A stretch of 21,819 nt of DNA from Toxoplasma gondii ME49 (GCF_000006565.2 NW_017383897.1:14324-36142); one strand, 5' to 3'; numbered from the stretch's first letter, positions 1 to 11,290 are shown. The notes: generated by a model not told the origin, from the sequence alone. Made by a program: numbers and translations.

Positions 1-681
1 CTCATCAACGTGTCTCCATCATCGCTAGTCTCTACATGGTGTGCTACGACCATTCGCGGGAACTCGACCGCACGACCGTTCCTCCCCACTTACAGGTCGT
101 TCCTGGACACCCTGCACGGTACCACAGAGACACCAGAAAATGATTGTTAGTGAAACGCGTCTCACCCGCTCCCGCATGCATCCCCTGTCTCTCACACCGT
201 TTCGACGTCTCGAAACATCTAGGCCGCGCCAAGCACCAACCTGCCTACTCGCGAACGAATGGGATCGCATCCATGTCTCAGGCGACGGGCCATCATGCCT
301 CTCACAGCGGACACGCGGTCTCTCTGCCCCCAGCTGCAAACACGTCATCGCGCGGTCGCCTTCACCCGGATCCATGGCACTGTGTGGCGGCCCCGTCGAA
401 TCACAAACAAACACCCTCCCCACTCCTCTCCTACAGTCTCGGTCTGTACAGGAGCAGCCATGTCGCAAAAAAGCGCAACAACAGCCATTCAGCGCTGCAC
501 GTCTCCCCCGCGTCTCCAAGGAACCCACACCTTTACTAACACCCTTTCGAAACGTGCGCCGTCGCCACACGCAACACGTCGACACTCCGTGTCAGACTGA
601 CACCCGACATCAGGCACCTTCAACGCCTTCTGATCGTGCCTCGACTCCCCACCCACCGCCTCCAACGTCGGCCCAAAACAC
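1..681. repeat. Satellite period 1 (dimer of ~340-bp monomers)
   Basis: This is one full 681-bp period, with an arbitrary phase set by the window start. Its two halves are related: ten-base matches at 81-90 and 415-424, CGTCTC at 158 and 500, a 12-mer with one mismatch at 194-205 and 539-550, 14-mers at 292-305 and 633-646, and a 12-mer with one mismatch at 338-349 and 676-687. The offsets range from 334 to 345 bases. The monomers therefore run roughly from the period start to 337 and from 338 to 675. Half-to-half identity is low, while period-to-period identity is very high over most of the unit. Confidence 0.85.
158..164 (-). promoter_or_regulatory. TGAGACG word inside the satellite
   Basis: Read on the minus strand this is TGAGACG, which fits the (A/T)GAGACG promoter word known from Toxoplasma genes. 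It recurs at 839-845 in period 2 and is destroyed in the partial third copy. No convincing gene lies next to it, so it is recorded as a sequence match without evidence of function. Confidence 0.2.
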
Positions 682-1362
682 CTCATCAACGTGTCTCCAT
701 CATCGCTAGTCTCTACATGGTGTGCTACGACCATTCGCGGGAACTCGACCGCACGCCCGTTCCTCCCCCCTTACATCTGGCGCCTGGACACCCAGCACGG
801 TACCAGAGAGACACCAGAAAATGATAGTCAGTCAAACCCGTCTCACGCGTTCGCACATGCACCCCCCGTCTCTCACACCGTTTCGACGTCTCGAAACATC
901 TAGGCCGCGCCAAGCACCAGCCAGCCTACTCGCGAACGAATGGAATCGCATCCCTGTCTCAGGCGACGGGCCATCATGCCTCTCACAGCGGACACGCGGT
1001 CTCTCTGCCCCCAGCTGCAAACACGTCATCGCGCGGTCGCCTTCACCCGGATCCATGGCACTGTGTGGCGGTCCCGTCGAATCACAAACAAACACCCTCC
1101 CCACTCCTCTCCTACAGTCTCGGTCTGTACAGGAGCAGCCATGTCGCAAAAAAGCGCAACAACAGCCATTCAGCGCTGCACGTCTCCCCCGCGTCTCCAA
1201 GGAACCCACACCTTTACTAACACCCTTTCGAAACGTGCGCCGTCGCCACACGCAACACGTCGACACTCCGTGTCAGACTGACACCCGACATCAGGCACCT
1301 TCAACGCCTTCTGATCGTGCCTCGACTCCCCACCCACCGCCTCCAACGTCGGCCCAAAACAC
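682..1362. repeat. Satellite period 2
   Basis: This is the second full period. From about 959 to 1427 it is almost identical to 278-746; I see one substitution, C at 394 against T at 1075. In contrast the stretch 757-945 carries many differences from 76-264. Its 757-815 portion matches the third copy better than the first. Divergence is therefore concentrated in one sub-region of the unit. Confidence 0.9.
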
Positions 1363-1563
1363 CTCATCAACGTGTCTCCATCATCGCTAGTCTCTACATG
1401 GTGTGCTACGACCATTCGCGGGAACTCGACCGCACGCCCGTTCCTCCCCCCTTACATCTGGCGCCTGGACACACACCACCGTACCACAGAGACACCAGAA
1501 AATGATACTCGTTGAAACCCGTGTCATGCGTTCGCGCGTGCACCCTCTGTGTCGCACACCGTC
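1363..1563. repeat. Partial, decaying satellite period 3 at the array edge
   Basis: The third copy matches period 2 closely to about 1480, including the segment equivalent to 66-110. It then diverges: the conserved GTCTC words equivalent to 159 and 187 are changed at about 1521 and 1550. The last clear homology is the CACACCGT near 1555-1562, after which the sequence is unrelated to the unit. Higher divergence of the terminal copy is usual at the edges of satellite arrays. Confidence 0.85.
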
Positions 1564-2304
1564 ATGTCAATTCGTCGACAAGGCGACGATATTTCTGCAG
1601 CAGTACCTCTCGGGTTTTCTTTTGTCATGGCTTTCCTCCATGGTGCTGTACTCGTCCTGTTCACCAAAGAACTTTCCGTTGGCCAGCGTCAGCAGTCCAG
1701 ATGTCATTCATTCCGTCCCGTTCGAGACCTAACGTGTTGCATTCGTGAACTCAATCCCTATTATCTCCGGTTGTGCACCGTGCGGACTTCAACCGTACAA
1801 AAATTAATTGTCCCTGGGTGCATCTAAGTTACACTTTCGGTTAAATACGATAGACACTAAGTTCTCGACTAAATCAGTATCACAAAAGTTGCGACGAGGA
1901 GAGGCAAAGAATGTTGACGTCGAATTATAGTTGCTTAACTGGGAGTGAGGGTACGTACAACTGCCACGCGATAAGCTCAACAGTTTTTTGTGCCAAATAA
2001 TTCCAAAGGTCGGTGTATTTGCACGAAACGATCATGTTGGAGCCGCAGCGATGCCATGACAGAGTCACCCTAGATATTGTAAGTGAACAGCATCCCGCGT
2101 AAAAGGTGGCAATTCCACTCATCTCCTGCATCCAAGAGTGCTTCTGAAATCGACGTCCGCTAGATATGAGAAACAGTGGTTGCTGACAGGCGGTTGAACC
2201 ATGCAACACCAGCAAGGCCGATTGCGCAACAAAGAACCGTGCTCACGTGGATACTGTTCACAGGCCAGCTCATAAATCCACTCTCTGCATAGGAAGGCCT
2301 TTCC
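1564..2304. other. Unique flank of the satellite, no gene seen
   Basis: Non-repetitive sequence follows the array edge. Only open frames of about 60-100 codons are present, on both strands, with no recognisable domain, signal peptide or supporting splice site. Base composition becomes more balanced than in the satellite. I see no telomeric tract and no mobile-element terminus at the junction. Confidence 0.6.
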
Positions 2305-2808
2305 TCAAGGTAATTTGATGTCTCTCCTGTAGCGCTTCTTTTGCCGAAACAAGCATATTTGCCCTCCGTCAGCAAATCTTTTTCCACACCGCGACTGATG
2401 TTGGGTGTTTGACAGACCAGCATCAAATTGCGTGACGGAAATAAAGAAACACTGTGCACTCGCAGAAGTGCTGCCAGTCGGTGAAAGAAATAAACAAAGC
2501 GTGCGCGGTATGCCCAAGGTCAACCCTACGTGTGAGAGATCGTACCATAAAAATCTGAGTCGGTTGACATCCGAGCAAAGGTAATTCTCTTCATGGTTAT
2601 TTGCAGACAGACGACCCCATCCTAGCATATGTTCGTGTGGTTTGTTCCACAGCTGCAGGCAACCCAGGCCATACATAGCCATGAATGGTGTCACCAACAT
2701 TTCTGCGGTAATAGTACTCAAAAGAAATTCGAAACCACTCTTGTTACGAACCCATCTCCGACGAGGAATGCGCCGCCAGCAGTGCGCATTAACAATTGAC
2801 AGATGCAT
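2305..2808 (-). CDS. Open frame of 167 codons, hypothetical, coding unproven
   Basis: This is an ATG-initiated frame of 167 codons and one of the longest outside the satellite. I do not recognise the product. It shows no signal peptide at the N-terminus, no repeated motif and no catalytic signature. Cysteines and aromatic residues are scattered without pattern, and residues ~30-60 include a mildly hydrophobic stretch. In DNA of this composition about one stop-free run of this length is expected in the window by chance. It may be an exon or a spurious ORF, and the composition gives no clear preference. Confidence 0.2.
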   Translation of the reverse strand: MHLSIVNAHCWRRIPRRRWVRNKSGFEFLLSTITAEMLVTPFMAMYGLGCLQLWNKPHEHMLGWGRLSANNHEENYLCSDVNRLRFLWYDLSHVGLTLGIPRTLCLFLSPTGSTSASAQCFFISVTQFDAGLSNTQHQSRCGKRFADGGQICLFRQKKRYRRDIKLP

Positions 2809-3490
2809 TCAAAACGTGGCTTTAGCTACCTCAATCAATTGCTACGACGCGATCGAAAAAAATGCATTGAACCCTAAGCAAGATCTTGCTAAGCTAATCA
2901 TACACTCACATACTACGTTGCGAGCGCACACCGAAGAGAGTAGGCTTTGGCGGATTCCTACTTGAGACGCCCACGAGATCGTTACATGAAAGAGATAGCA
3001 CATCAGAGCTACATGCAGTAAAGGGACCACCTTGTGGTATAGCGTGATGGATTTACCCATGTCTCAAAGAGTGGTCGGCAAATCACCTCATGTATTCCTA
3101 GCTAAAAATGTGAAAATAATCACCTACAGTAAGTACTTCCAATTCAGTGGTTGTTTGAGGATAGCCCTGGCACCCTTCTACAAGCGTAACCGGTTTGTGG
3201 TGTTTCTACATTGGTCGCTTGCGGCCACCTCCTGCCAGCTCTGTTCAGCTCAAAACAAACGCAAGCCACCACACTACCACACTTGCTTTTCTGGTCTCTG
3301 TCTCCCCCCTCCCAATTGCAGACTCGCTGCGCCCTTCCCTCTGATTAGAATACGTAGCCATCAGCAAGGATGCGAGACTTAACGTAACGCACACGTGTTC
3401 CACTTACCAGCTGCGGGCACAGTGGGCAACATTAGAGAGTGTAGTATCTCCAGGATTTGTGATACAGAAACGAGCCATGTGTTGCAGCGT

Positions 3491-3898
3491 ATGTTGGCCA
3501 ATGAAACGTACCGTCTGAAAAACAAGAGCGACCGCGCTAGCCGACGCATAAATCTGCATATGACAGTTCAGTACATCTGTGAAGAGTTGACACAAACTGT
3601 CGCTATATTTCATGGGCGCACAGAGAAAAAGGGTTGGAGTACCGCTAGAACCAAACAGAAGGTGACACCTGATTCTACGCAACCGACGGCAAGTAGCAGA
3701 TGGAAAACGTCAGACCTGTTCACCACGTCCCGGCACGACGTTCGGAGGATGCTGGATATCACAGTGCCGCCTGTATGCTTATGCTGGTGTTGCTATTTTT
3801 TTTCATCCGTCTTTTGTGCCGACAACACTACCTACGGTATTTCTCCCACCGCTTACACAGCACTTCTGCTACTTGTGGCATGCAGTTCACATTTCTAA
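3491..3898 (+). CDS. Open frame of 135 codons from first ATG, coding unproven
   Basis: The frame is open from about 3395 but its first ATG is at 3491, giving 135 codons. The N-terminal two-thirds is basic and polar. The C-terminal third becomes hydrophobic and cysteine-rich, because it crosses a T-rich tract near 3797-3812 (CTATTTTTTTTC). That tract could equally be the pyrimidine tract of an intron or plain non-coding sequence. No family is recognisable, and a competing plus-strand frame overlaps it at 3700-3987. Confidence 0.15.
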   Translation: MLANETYRLKNKSDRASRRINLHMTVQYICEELTQTVAIFHGRTEKKGWSTARTKQKVTPDSTQPTASSRWKTSDLFTTSRHDVRRMLDITVPPVCLCWCCYFFSSVFCADNTTYGISPTAYTALLLLVACSSHF

Positions 3899-3989
3899 GT
3901 ATGACTAGTCGTCGGCAAAATCTTGCAGTCAAGTGCCAATACGTGTTCTTTGGTCCAGGAGACAGCGGCTGGTTACTTACTGCCTAAGG

Positions 3990-5400
3990 AGGCGGGCAGT
4001 AAAAGCAGCAGCTGTTCTGCTGAAAACTCGTGACGAACAACTGAGGGATAACAACTCGTACAGTTACTCTCCCCCTGGCGTATACCAAATCGACCAGTGC
4101 CGCTGGTGGTAAGAAGGCTGGTTCTATGTAGCTTCCGAAAGATATGAGAAAAATAAGAGACGTGATGGATGATTCACTACCACCAAGACGTGTGCACAAA
4201 GAGTGTATGAGCTTTAACTGAGAGTATACAAACTTGTCAAGAGCAACAGGATGGCGAGAAAGTAGACATGTCGTTTTCTTAATGTTGTCGCGTCACTGAA
4301 TGAGTTGTACAAAGCCTCTCTGAATGGACATGATTCAGCGCCACCCTACTAGCTGCAAGAGACGTCAGCACTGCCACACGCTTGTAAAATATATACGGAA
4401 GGTCAACAGGCAAGCCAGCCTAAGTCGCAACGAACCTCATATGGGTGCCGGCAATCGACAAGCAACGCTTAACCAGAGGTGGGGAAAACGGTGTAAGCTG
4501 AAACTTCAAAAGGCGGCTGCGACCCATTTATCATCACAGAAGCAAAATGCGACAGCTAAGGCACTCTGGTGAGAGTGCATTATTTCAACATCTATTCTGG
4601 TTTCTTAGAGATCACAAATATGTATTCTAACTTTATCCTGTATGTGGTTTGGATGTAGTATCTCAAACTTCCTCTTACAATCTTCGGTTAAGCAAAGTGT
4701 ATGTTCGCGCGGAGTAGTCCATGAAAAGCCTGAACGAAGACGTCGTCCACAGATTGCTACGTGAACACAGCAGCGCGTTTACATTGGACAGCTTGCAGCC
4801 TCATACCTGAGGTCTACCAGTCGGTGCAATAGTGCCTCAGGACGAGTTGTTTCTTACAGCCTATATGCCACATTTCAAGGTAGGCAACCAGGCATTCGTT
4901 TAAGAGCAGACGCAGAACGCGTAGTGCAGTGATGGCGCTACAAAACGCTCTGTGGCACTATTTCTGTATCACAATTCTTGAAATAGGCGGGCTCTGCTCG
5001 GTAGGCGTGACACAATTCAGCAGACGATAGAGGCTTACAATCTGCCGGTGTACACCCCGGGAAAGACCACTTCGATTTCACTTACTCGCATGTGGAATCG
5101 CGTTGCGTCGGTTGTGACGTCTGTGCTATGATGCTGCTAGCCGTGCGCACAAGCTCAATGCTTACTGCCTGATTGTAAATGATAAAGGGCCAATGGAAAC
5201 CAATTTTTTGATTGCATCAGTTGTGTGCTCTTGCCTGTTGCTAAACGGCGAAGTTAACCAGGCAGGTCGCTACACGTGTATTGTTTCGCTCACGGCCTGC
5301 ACCGAACACGAGAAATTGTGCAACTGCAAGCACTTCGTTGCACGCACGATGAATATCCAAGACAAATGATTGGGAGTATTCCAACCTTCTGATAGAAACA
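3990..5400. other. Gene-poor stretch with no supported feature
   Basis: Only very short open frames occur here (82 codons at most) and stop codons are dense in all six frames, especially at 4580-5400. Two AGAGACG words lie on the plus strand at 4156-4162 and 4358-4364. They resemble the Toxoplasma promoter word, but nothing that looks coding follows them. I see no tandem repeat or RNA gene. Confidence 0.6.
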
Positions 5401-5554
5401 TGAGTGTTACATGAGTCTAGGTTATGTAAAGCGCAAGTACTTTATCGAATCCCGTTGCGTTCCGAAGCCCAATGGGCGCACATCAGCTGTTTGTGCTATA
5501 CGCATCATGCTACGCAGCCTATTACTGCATTCTTAACAGCATTGTCCAGGGCCT

Positions 5555-6225
5555 GTGTTTCGGGAGAGAGTCGTTTGCCTAATTCGCCACCTGCCGGGCC
5601 CTGCTTTTTCTCCATTCCAGTTCATAAACCGTGATGTACGCGACTATGTCCTGAAGAAACGACTTCATTTTGTCGTACAGCGACGCACCAACCTTGAAGT
5701 TGGTGGAACTTGGATTTGTTCGTTAAAGCAAGATACGATTACTTGCTACAAGTGCAAGAAAACCCAGATTGTCAGCGCAAGGTGGGCTACGATTGTGTCT
5801 ATCAATTGCCGCCCAAGAAGGCTGGAAGTGGAAGTGACGGTGCACACTGGTGCAGTGATAACTTTGACTCGATCGAAAATGGTACGCTGCATTCAGCAAT
5901 TACGATCAGGGTGTGATTTAATTGTGCCAGATGCATTTCTCTGGAGACCAAAATGATACACAGTCAAGTCACCTTCCGGGGGGTTCTTAATAAATACGGT
6001 CGGTGTGGTGTGATTTGCTGGACCCCTTCTACTGCGAAGGAAGTTCAAACAAAATCTGCCGACGTTGTGGTAGTCAAAGTACAGGCCCAGATGCGCCTGT
6101 TGCACGAGGTCTTGTGTTACGTACCTGAGTTCCGTCACCAGTTTTTGTTTGCTCTTTCTGTGTCGCAAGAAAAACGAGACGAGGATGCCATTTTATTTGC
6201 GCAGCGTCAGCACCTGCCTTTTTAG
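5555..6225 (+). other. Cluster of overlapping plus-strand open segments, coding unproven
   Basis: Three successive plus-strand frames are open here: 5555-5956, about 5698-5916, and 5953-6225 (90 codons from an ATG). A pyrimidine-rich run ending in TACAG near 5680 resembles a splice acceptor. The segment around 5698-5916 encodes a Cys/Trp-containing stretch that looks protein-like but carries no motif I know. No frame is long enough to be convincing alone, and the frames exclude one another unless introns join them. This could be part of a spliced gene or chance openness. Confidence 0.15.
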
Positions 6226-8641
6226 GATCAACCCTTACGGTGTTCCTGCTTCTCCGGTCAGTGTGGTGAATATACTTGCTACCGAGTCAAAAGCAAGTAA
6301 TTTCTTTTTGCATTTCGGTGCCTAAACAACAACTCGGATGTAGAGAAACGATGACTCCTCAGTCGTTGTACAATGTGGGCATACGTTTTTTTTCACGGCG
6401 AGCTACCATCGACCAACGCTAGCACAGTGGTGAGGTTTTTACGTCTTTGTGGCCAGTCCCGAAATCCAAGGAAAGTTCCCGAACAACTGGTAGGTCTATG
6501 AGGCTGCGGAAGGCAGTCTTATGCGTCATTAGAATCTATCATGTGCCGTCAGTCCACCCACATCACCGCGTACAATCTTCTCGAGCGCATGAGGGGAGTC
6601 AAAGTCAATAGTCAGTGACAGAAGCTATGGAATATAAATTTCTAAGGGTAAAAAGCCGACAGTTTCCGCGCCATGACGAAGCAATCCGTGTTCCTACATG
6701 TGAGCCAATCACGAACTAGTTTGATTGTTCGTCGGCGAAGCGTACATTTGGTGATTACGACGTCCCCCGCCCTCTATTTCTACAGTTGGAAGTTCGGCAT
6801 CATAACCACAACAATACAGGAATACGGAGTCCGTACAACATATCAGTGATTATATCCGTCTTTCCCACTGACACACCAGACCGAATCACTGTTGTGGAAA
6901 GCTTATTTGTTTGAAAAAGTCGCCGGGAAAAGGTAAGCTAGCTTCTGCCATGGTACACGGCAACGGCAATGGATCGCCTGCAGTGGACGACCAGAATTAT
7001 TTTGCTCACTCCCTATAGTTTGTTGGGATACTCCTAATGATATATTGTGATTTCTTTTTGTCTATTGCTCATTTTGCTTTATCTCACGCTGAGGCAACGC
7101 TATGCTAGGCTACATCGCTTCAGTGTACTCACTACATCGACCGAATGTAGAAGATTTGCTCCTGCTCTGGTCCGCTGCAGAGGAAACGGGAAGAAATATA
7201 TGATCCGTCCCGTCTATTCCGTGATCGCAGGTACACAGTAGCCCGCTGCGACCTCTGGTCCAGTGGCTCTTTTCGTGCGTGCTTACGAGCTGTATTTCAG
7301 AGCAGGTTGTACAGAGTGACTCTGCTAGAGCCTGCTTCTGTGAGGTGTAGAGTACAGAACACGAAAACGCCAGTGTAAACCTTCATTGTAGTCCAATGAT
7401 CCCAGGCACGCGGCATCTGCAGATTGGTCAGCAACGCCGGGGTCAAGTTTTGCTCACCTTCTTCACCTTGTGACACCGGTTCGAGCAGGAACCAATAGAA
7501 GCATTGTGCCCTTTCAGTAGAACACACTGATGCCGTGAACAACGCCGAGTACTCTTCTGCTTAGGTAGCGAAGATAGCCTGGGCGACCCAGCAGCCACCA
7601 TTCTGACTACATCTGCACGAATCATTTTCGAGTCGCTGTAGTTCATCGGAAGCAGTGTTGTCTCGTGACACAGTTGGTAGCGGTTCATCTCCACGGCAAA
7701 CGCACGACTTTCCAAGTGTCTTTTGGCCGTCACTATGATTCCCGTAGACAAAATTATATGGCTGAACTCTCAACACTTCGTAAAACACCCACACCGTCGC
7801 GTACCCAGAGAAACAACCAAGAACTCACATCATGTGACTGGTAGGTGCAACACAGCTGCAGCAGTAATTGTACAGAGAGAGACAATGAATGTACGAAGAC
7901 GTCCTGAATAATCACCGATTGTCTTATCATGTGAGAAAACACACATCTGAGTTTAAAAATATTGGAGCCAGCTCAGACGAGGTCGCATTCTGACGTTTGT
8001 CAGTAAGACAGATTACCATTCCACTACCATGTCGAATAAAGATAACAGCTTCGTTTACCACAAAATCAACTCTCGTCAACGTGGAGTAGCCGTCACGATA
8101 ATGAGCGCCTGAACCTATGTGCTGCTAAAACATGCGCACCGTCTTGCCGGCTTACTTCATTGAGTGGTCACCGCTTCGCAGAAGACAGGTGCCGCCGCGA
8201 GGGTCAACAAAACGGCATAACGATCTTACGATTCTACCAGTCCCCTGCAGCAGGAAGTGGTGCTTCAGTAGCTAGCGCTTAGTCAGCGAAAGGTGAATTT
8301 CATTGTTGAATCAAAATTGGCTTCCGAAATGTTCGTCATCAGTAAGTACGCTGTAGGGGCGTACACCACAAGATCCAACAGACACAAGTCGTCTGAAAAC
8401 CGGCCGGCATCAGGAAGTGGCTGGATGTGTCAACAAAACTGACACAAACTAGTCTTGTATGCTTCTCGCATCAACTGGAATATGCAAGTTCGATCAAGTC
8501 CAGAAGAAAAGCTAGCGGGAGGTCATTTGGTCTTCTCTACTGCAACAATGCTAATTAGTACTGCGACGTCGCCCACCTCCACACGCGACGTCTTGTGAAG
8601 AGTGATGACACGGATGGTTGATTTATCGACGGCTAGTTAAA
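6226..8641. other. Gene-poor stretch with no supported feature
   Basis: No open frame here exceeds about 100 codons and none has a signal peptide or recognisable motif. A plus-strand donor-like AAAAG/GTAAGC occurs near 6932 with only a short open frame before it. I see no repeat, transposon end or RNA gene. Confidence 0.55.
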
Positions 8642-8947
8642 TCATGCCACTGGCCTCTTGACCCACAGCTGCATAGTCGCCAGCATATAGAAACCAAAAT
8701 TGATACCCTTCCGCTCTGACACAAGTCGAAGGGCACCAGCGAACTGTGGACCCGTAACAACGCTCAGTTGGTTCCGATGTAGATAGTACCTTCCAGGATA
8801 CGGCGAAATAAACAAATACACTCGCAAATGGAAGGCGACGCAAGGCAAATAGATACCCCTCTGCGCGTCACCAATCAGGTCCGGAAGTGACACAGCTGTT
8901 AACCAGCGCCCCCGTTCCCTCTCAACGCGAACAATCGTCCCGATCAC
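8642..8947 (-). other. Open segment of 101 codons, possible exon
   Basis: The minus-strand frame is open for about 100 codons and ends in TGA at 8642. It has no ATG at its 5' end (it opens with GTG), so if real it would be a terminal exon rather than a complete gene. The translation is balanced, with aromatic and hydrophobic residues interspersed, and shows no recognisable family. Several segments of this length are expected by chance in the window. Confidence 0.15.
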
Positions 8948-9108
8948 GTACCGCCAAAAGCTGCGTTTCGCCAGCGACAGCAGGAAATGTTCAGACCCGC
9001 ACAGATATCATACTGTCGATAGTTTTCTTGATCCCTCTTAGCGTTTATCTGATCGTTTTGTTATGTGATACGTTTGACACCTGTGGTATGAAGTTGGGAT
9101 GGATTTGA

Positions 9109-11290
9109 AGATCCGAATGAGGCAGACGGTACGACGAGAGGCAGAACTACAACACTGCTCTTCAACTCACAGTTCGAGCACTATCTTTCGCATTGTCTTG
9201 GAGAAATACAGGACCGCTCTCGTGTGTGGGAGGGCCACAAACCGGGCTGAGTTCTAAGTACACTGACTGCGTGCCTTTCTCTACAGTAACACTTCCGCCT
9301 GGTGAAACCCCTATATTGCTCACACATGACGAAAAAGTGGTTATCCGTACATCCCGTGGCTTCTGAGTTTTTCCTCCCCTCTCGGGCTCCCATATTCATG
9401 TGTGCGCGTTCGCACTAGCGATGCATCGCCTAAACGAGGTAGAACCGTGCTGTGGTAGCAACGCAAACAAGTACGCTTCGACACCGATCCGTGCAGCCAA
9501 GACAGCGATGTGCGAAAGCGTCACTTACAGAGGCGTCATCTGCCTTGCAAACAGTCGAGTTGCTACTCCGGCAGTCAGCGTGCACCTCGCACATCAGACC
9601 AAAAGTGGCCCCTAGCGCCGTTGTCTGGCTTCACATTATATGTGGCAATTCTGAGTACCTGCCGGTTGGACACTGTTGTGTTTCCTCAATCACGACGTAG
9701 CCCACGCACGTTCTGTATCCGGAGTTCCCTCCGCCTAAACTGACTAAGGCAGCTTGTGCACTCTGGCATAGCATGTCGGTTCCTCACAACTCCGACTATG
9801 AGTGCCTGTTACACTCTTGAACGGATTGAGGCATTTCTCACTCCCCTGCTGCGAGACAGGTGGAATCAAATATACACGCTTTAGGCACCGATGCAATGGT
9901 CGGTGATACATCTCGTGATGGCTGCAGATCTGTGCGGGTTTAGGACAGCCACATTATGCCAATTGATAAAGCGTCCATCCATTATCGAAATCTCGTAGCA
10001 CTGCAGTGCCGTCAATTACTTCCTGAGAGTTAATTGCCCAAATGGTTTGCGAAGTATCGTTTAGGCATATCATGTTTATTCCCAGTATCAGGTCCATGTT
10101 TCTGGTCGCCACTGAGCACCGCCCTTATGGCATTAAAGATCCATGCCAGGCGAACAACGAGCGCCGATTAAATGCACCACGTGCTGCCGTCGGTCCTGAG
10201 TTGGTTACGCAGTCGATTTACAGAGGAGTTCTAACATATAGATGTGTCTCACCATCATAAATACTTTGTGCCTACTTCCTTGAGCGGTGTTAAAAGTTCG
10301 AAGGTGTACATGGCAACCTTTAAACCTTCCTTTTCGTGGAAGCCGATCTTCTCGACTGGAACAGGTATAAAAAAAGCACAGGCACCCTACGTAGGAAATC
10401 GACACCCCCACTCGAGTGTGTGGCATAACAATGCCATTCGCTGAAGTGGCTACCAACGGGCAATTCATTTGTGAATAGAGAACTGGAAGATTAATTATAC
10501 GCGCATGTTTCAGGTTGGCCATGACTATTCAAGAGAGGTTTTCCGTTACAACGCGGGAATTCAGCCCTTACGCAGCAGCCACCAAGGGCGTAGTAGCACT
10601 GTATTGAGTACGAGTGAATCTTGCATGTGCGTGCGACGATGACGCGAGTGCGGGAGAGCAAAGCTCTACCATGGGGGACAAAACAAAGCATCGACTCGTC
10701 ATTTCCCCACAGTGCTCAGGACGTGACCTTGCACATGAAGTTACCCATGTATCGCTTCGATCCAAAAGTACCATCACGACACCCTGGAGCGAAGATCCAC
10801 CATAAAAGATGACAACGTCGTTCCAGAGAATCCTTTAGTCAAATAAAGCTGGTTGAGACTGTATTGCGGTTTCTGTGCACTTTAGCAGTTAAGGTATTCG
10901 TCACGGACGCAAATCTAGTTCGACGCGTTTTTTCATCCAAGGACGTCACATGCAACCTCCTGCTACTTCAGTCGGCGATGGGAACATTTCTCAGAATACG
11001 CGAAACCGGAAACGATAATTAGGTTCTTAGAGTTGTGCATCCTGTGTGCCTCTGCGAGAGTCCACTACAAATGCCGACCCTACTCAGTGGCACTCTTTGA
11101 AATCTCCAGTGGACCCCGCTTGCTGCTGAGCTAAGGCCCTGCCATCACGTAAAATTCCTTTAAGACAGCAGGTCCACCTAACGCATTACCTGTGATGGTG
11201 CACCTTTAACATTCCCATCCACTGCCACTGTCTCACACCACAAAATAGCAGTCCACTGCAAAGACGATTCTCAACTCAAAAACAACTTGC
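9109..11290. other. Gene-poor stretch with no supported feature
   Basis: Only short open frames are present. Between about 9510 and 9615 all three plus-strand frames are open at once, reflecting a local lack of stop codons rather than a specific gene. Short telomere-like words such as GGGTTTAGG (9936-9944) occur singly, not in tandem. Confidence 0.55.

Larger units (their letters stand above)
1..1563. repeat. Tandem satellite array, 681-bp period, right-hand edge
   Basis: The sequence at 1-681 recurs at 682-1362 and again from 1363, with landmarks such as the block at 41, 722 and 1403 exactly 681 bases apart. The array is already in progress at base 1, so its left end lies outside the window. 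The third copy stays close to the others until about 1460, then accumulates substitutions and stops matching after about 1562, where non-repetitive sequence begins. The plus strand is C-rich and poor in TA dinucleotides. The period agrees with the ~680-bp satellite class known from Toxoplasma subtelomeres. That match is by length and context only; sequence identity was not checked. Confidence 0.95.

Noticed and set aside
41..709. 222-codon open frame in the satellite, repeated at 722-1390, and a 186-codon minus frame at 25-585
   Set aside because: Simultaneous openness of several frames follows from the C-rich, TA-poor repeat composition. There is no domain or initiation context, and the DNA is a tandem satellite.
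1680..1740. tRNA-like internal promoter words (GTTCGAGACC near 1719)
   Set aside because: No T-arm, acceptor stem or cloverleaf can be paired around it. Other GTTCGA words in the window also fail.
8200..8445. Repeated words GTCAACAAAAC (8203, 8431) and CAGGAAGTGG (8250, 8411)
   Set aside because: The two words do not keep a common spacing or order, so they do not form a repeat unit.
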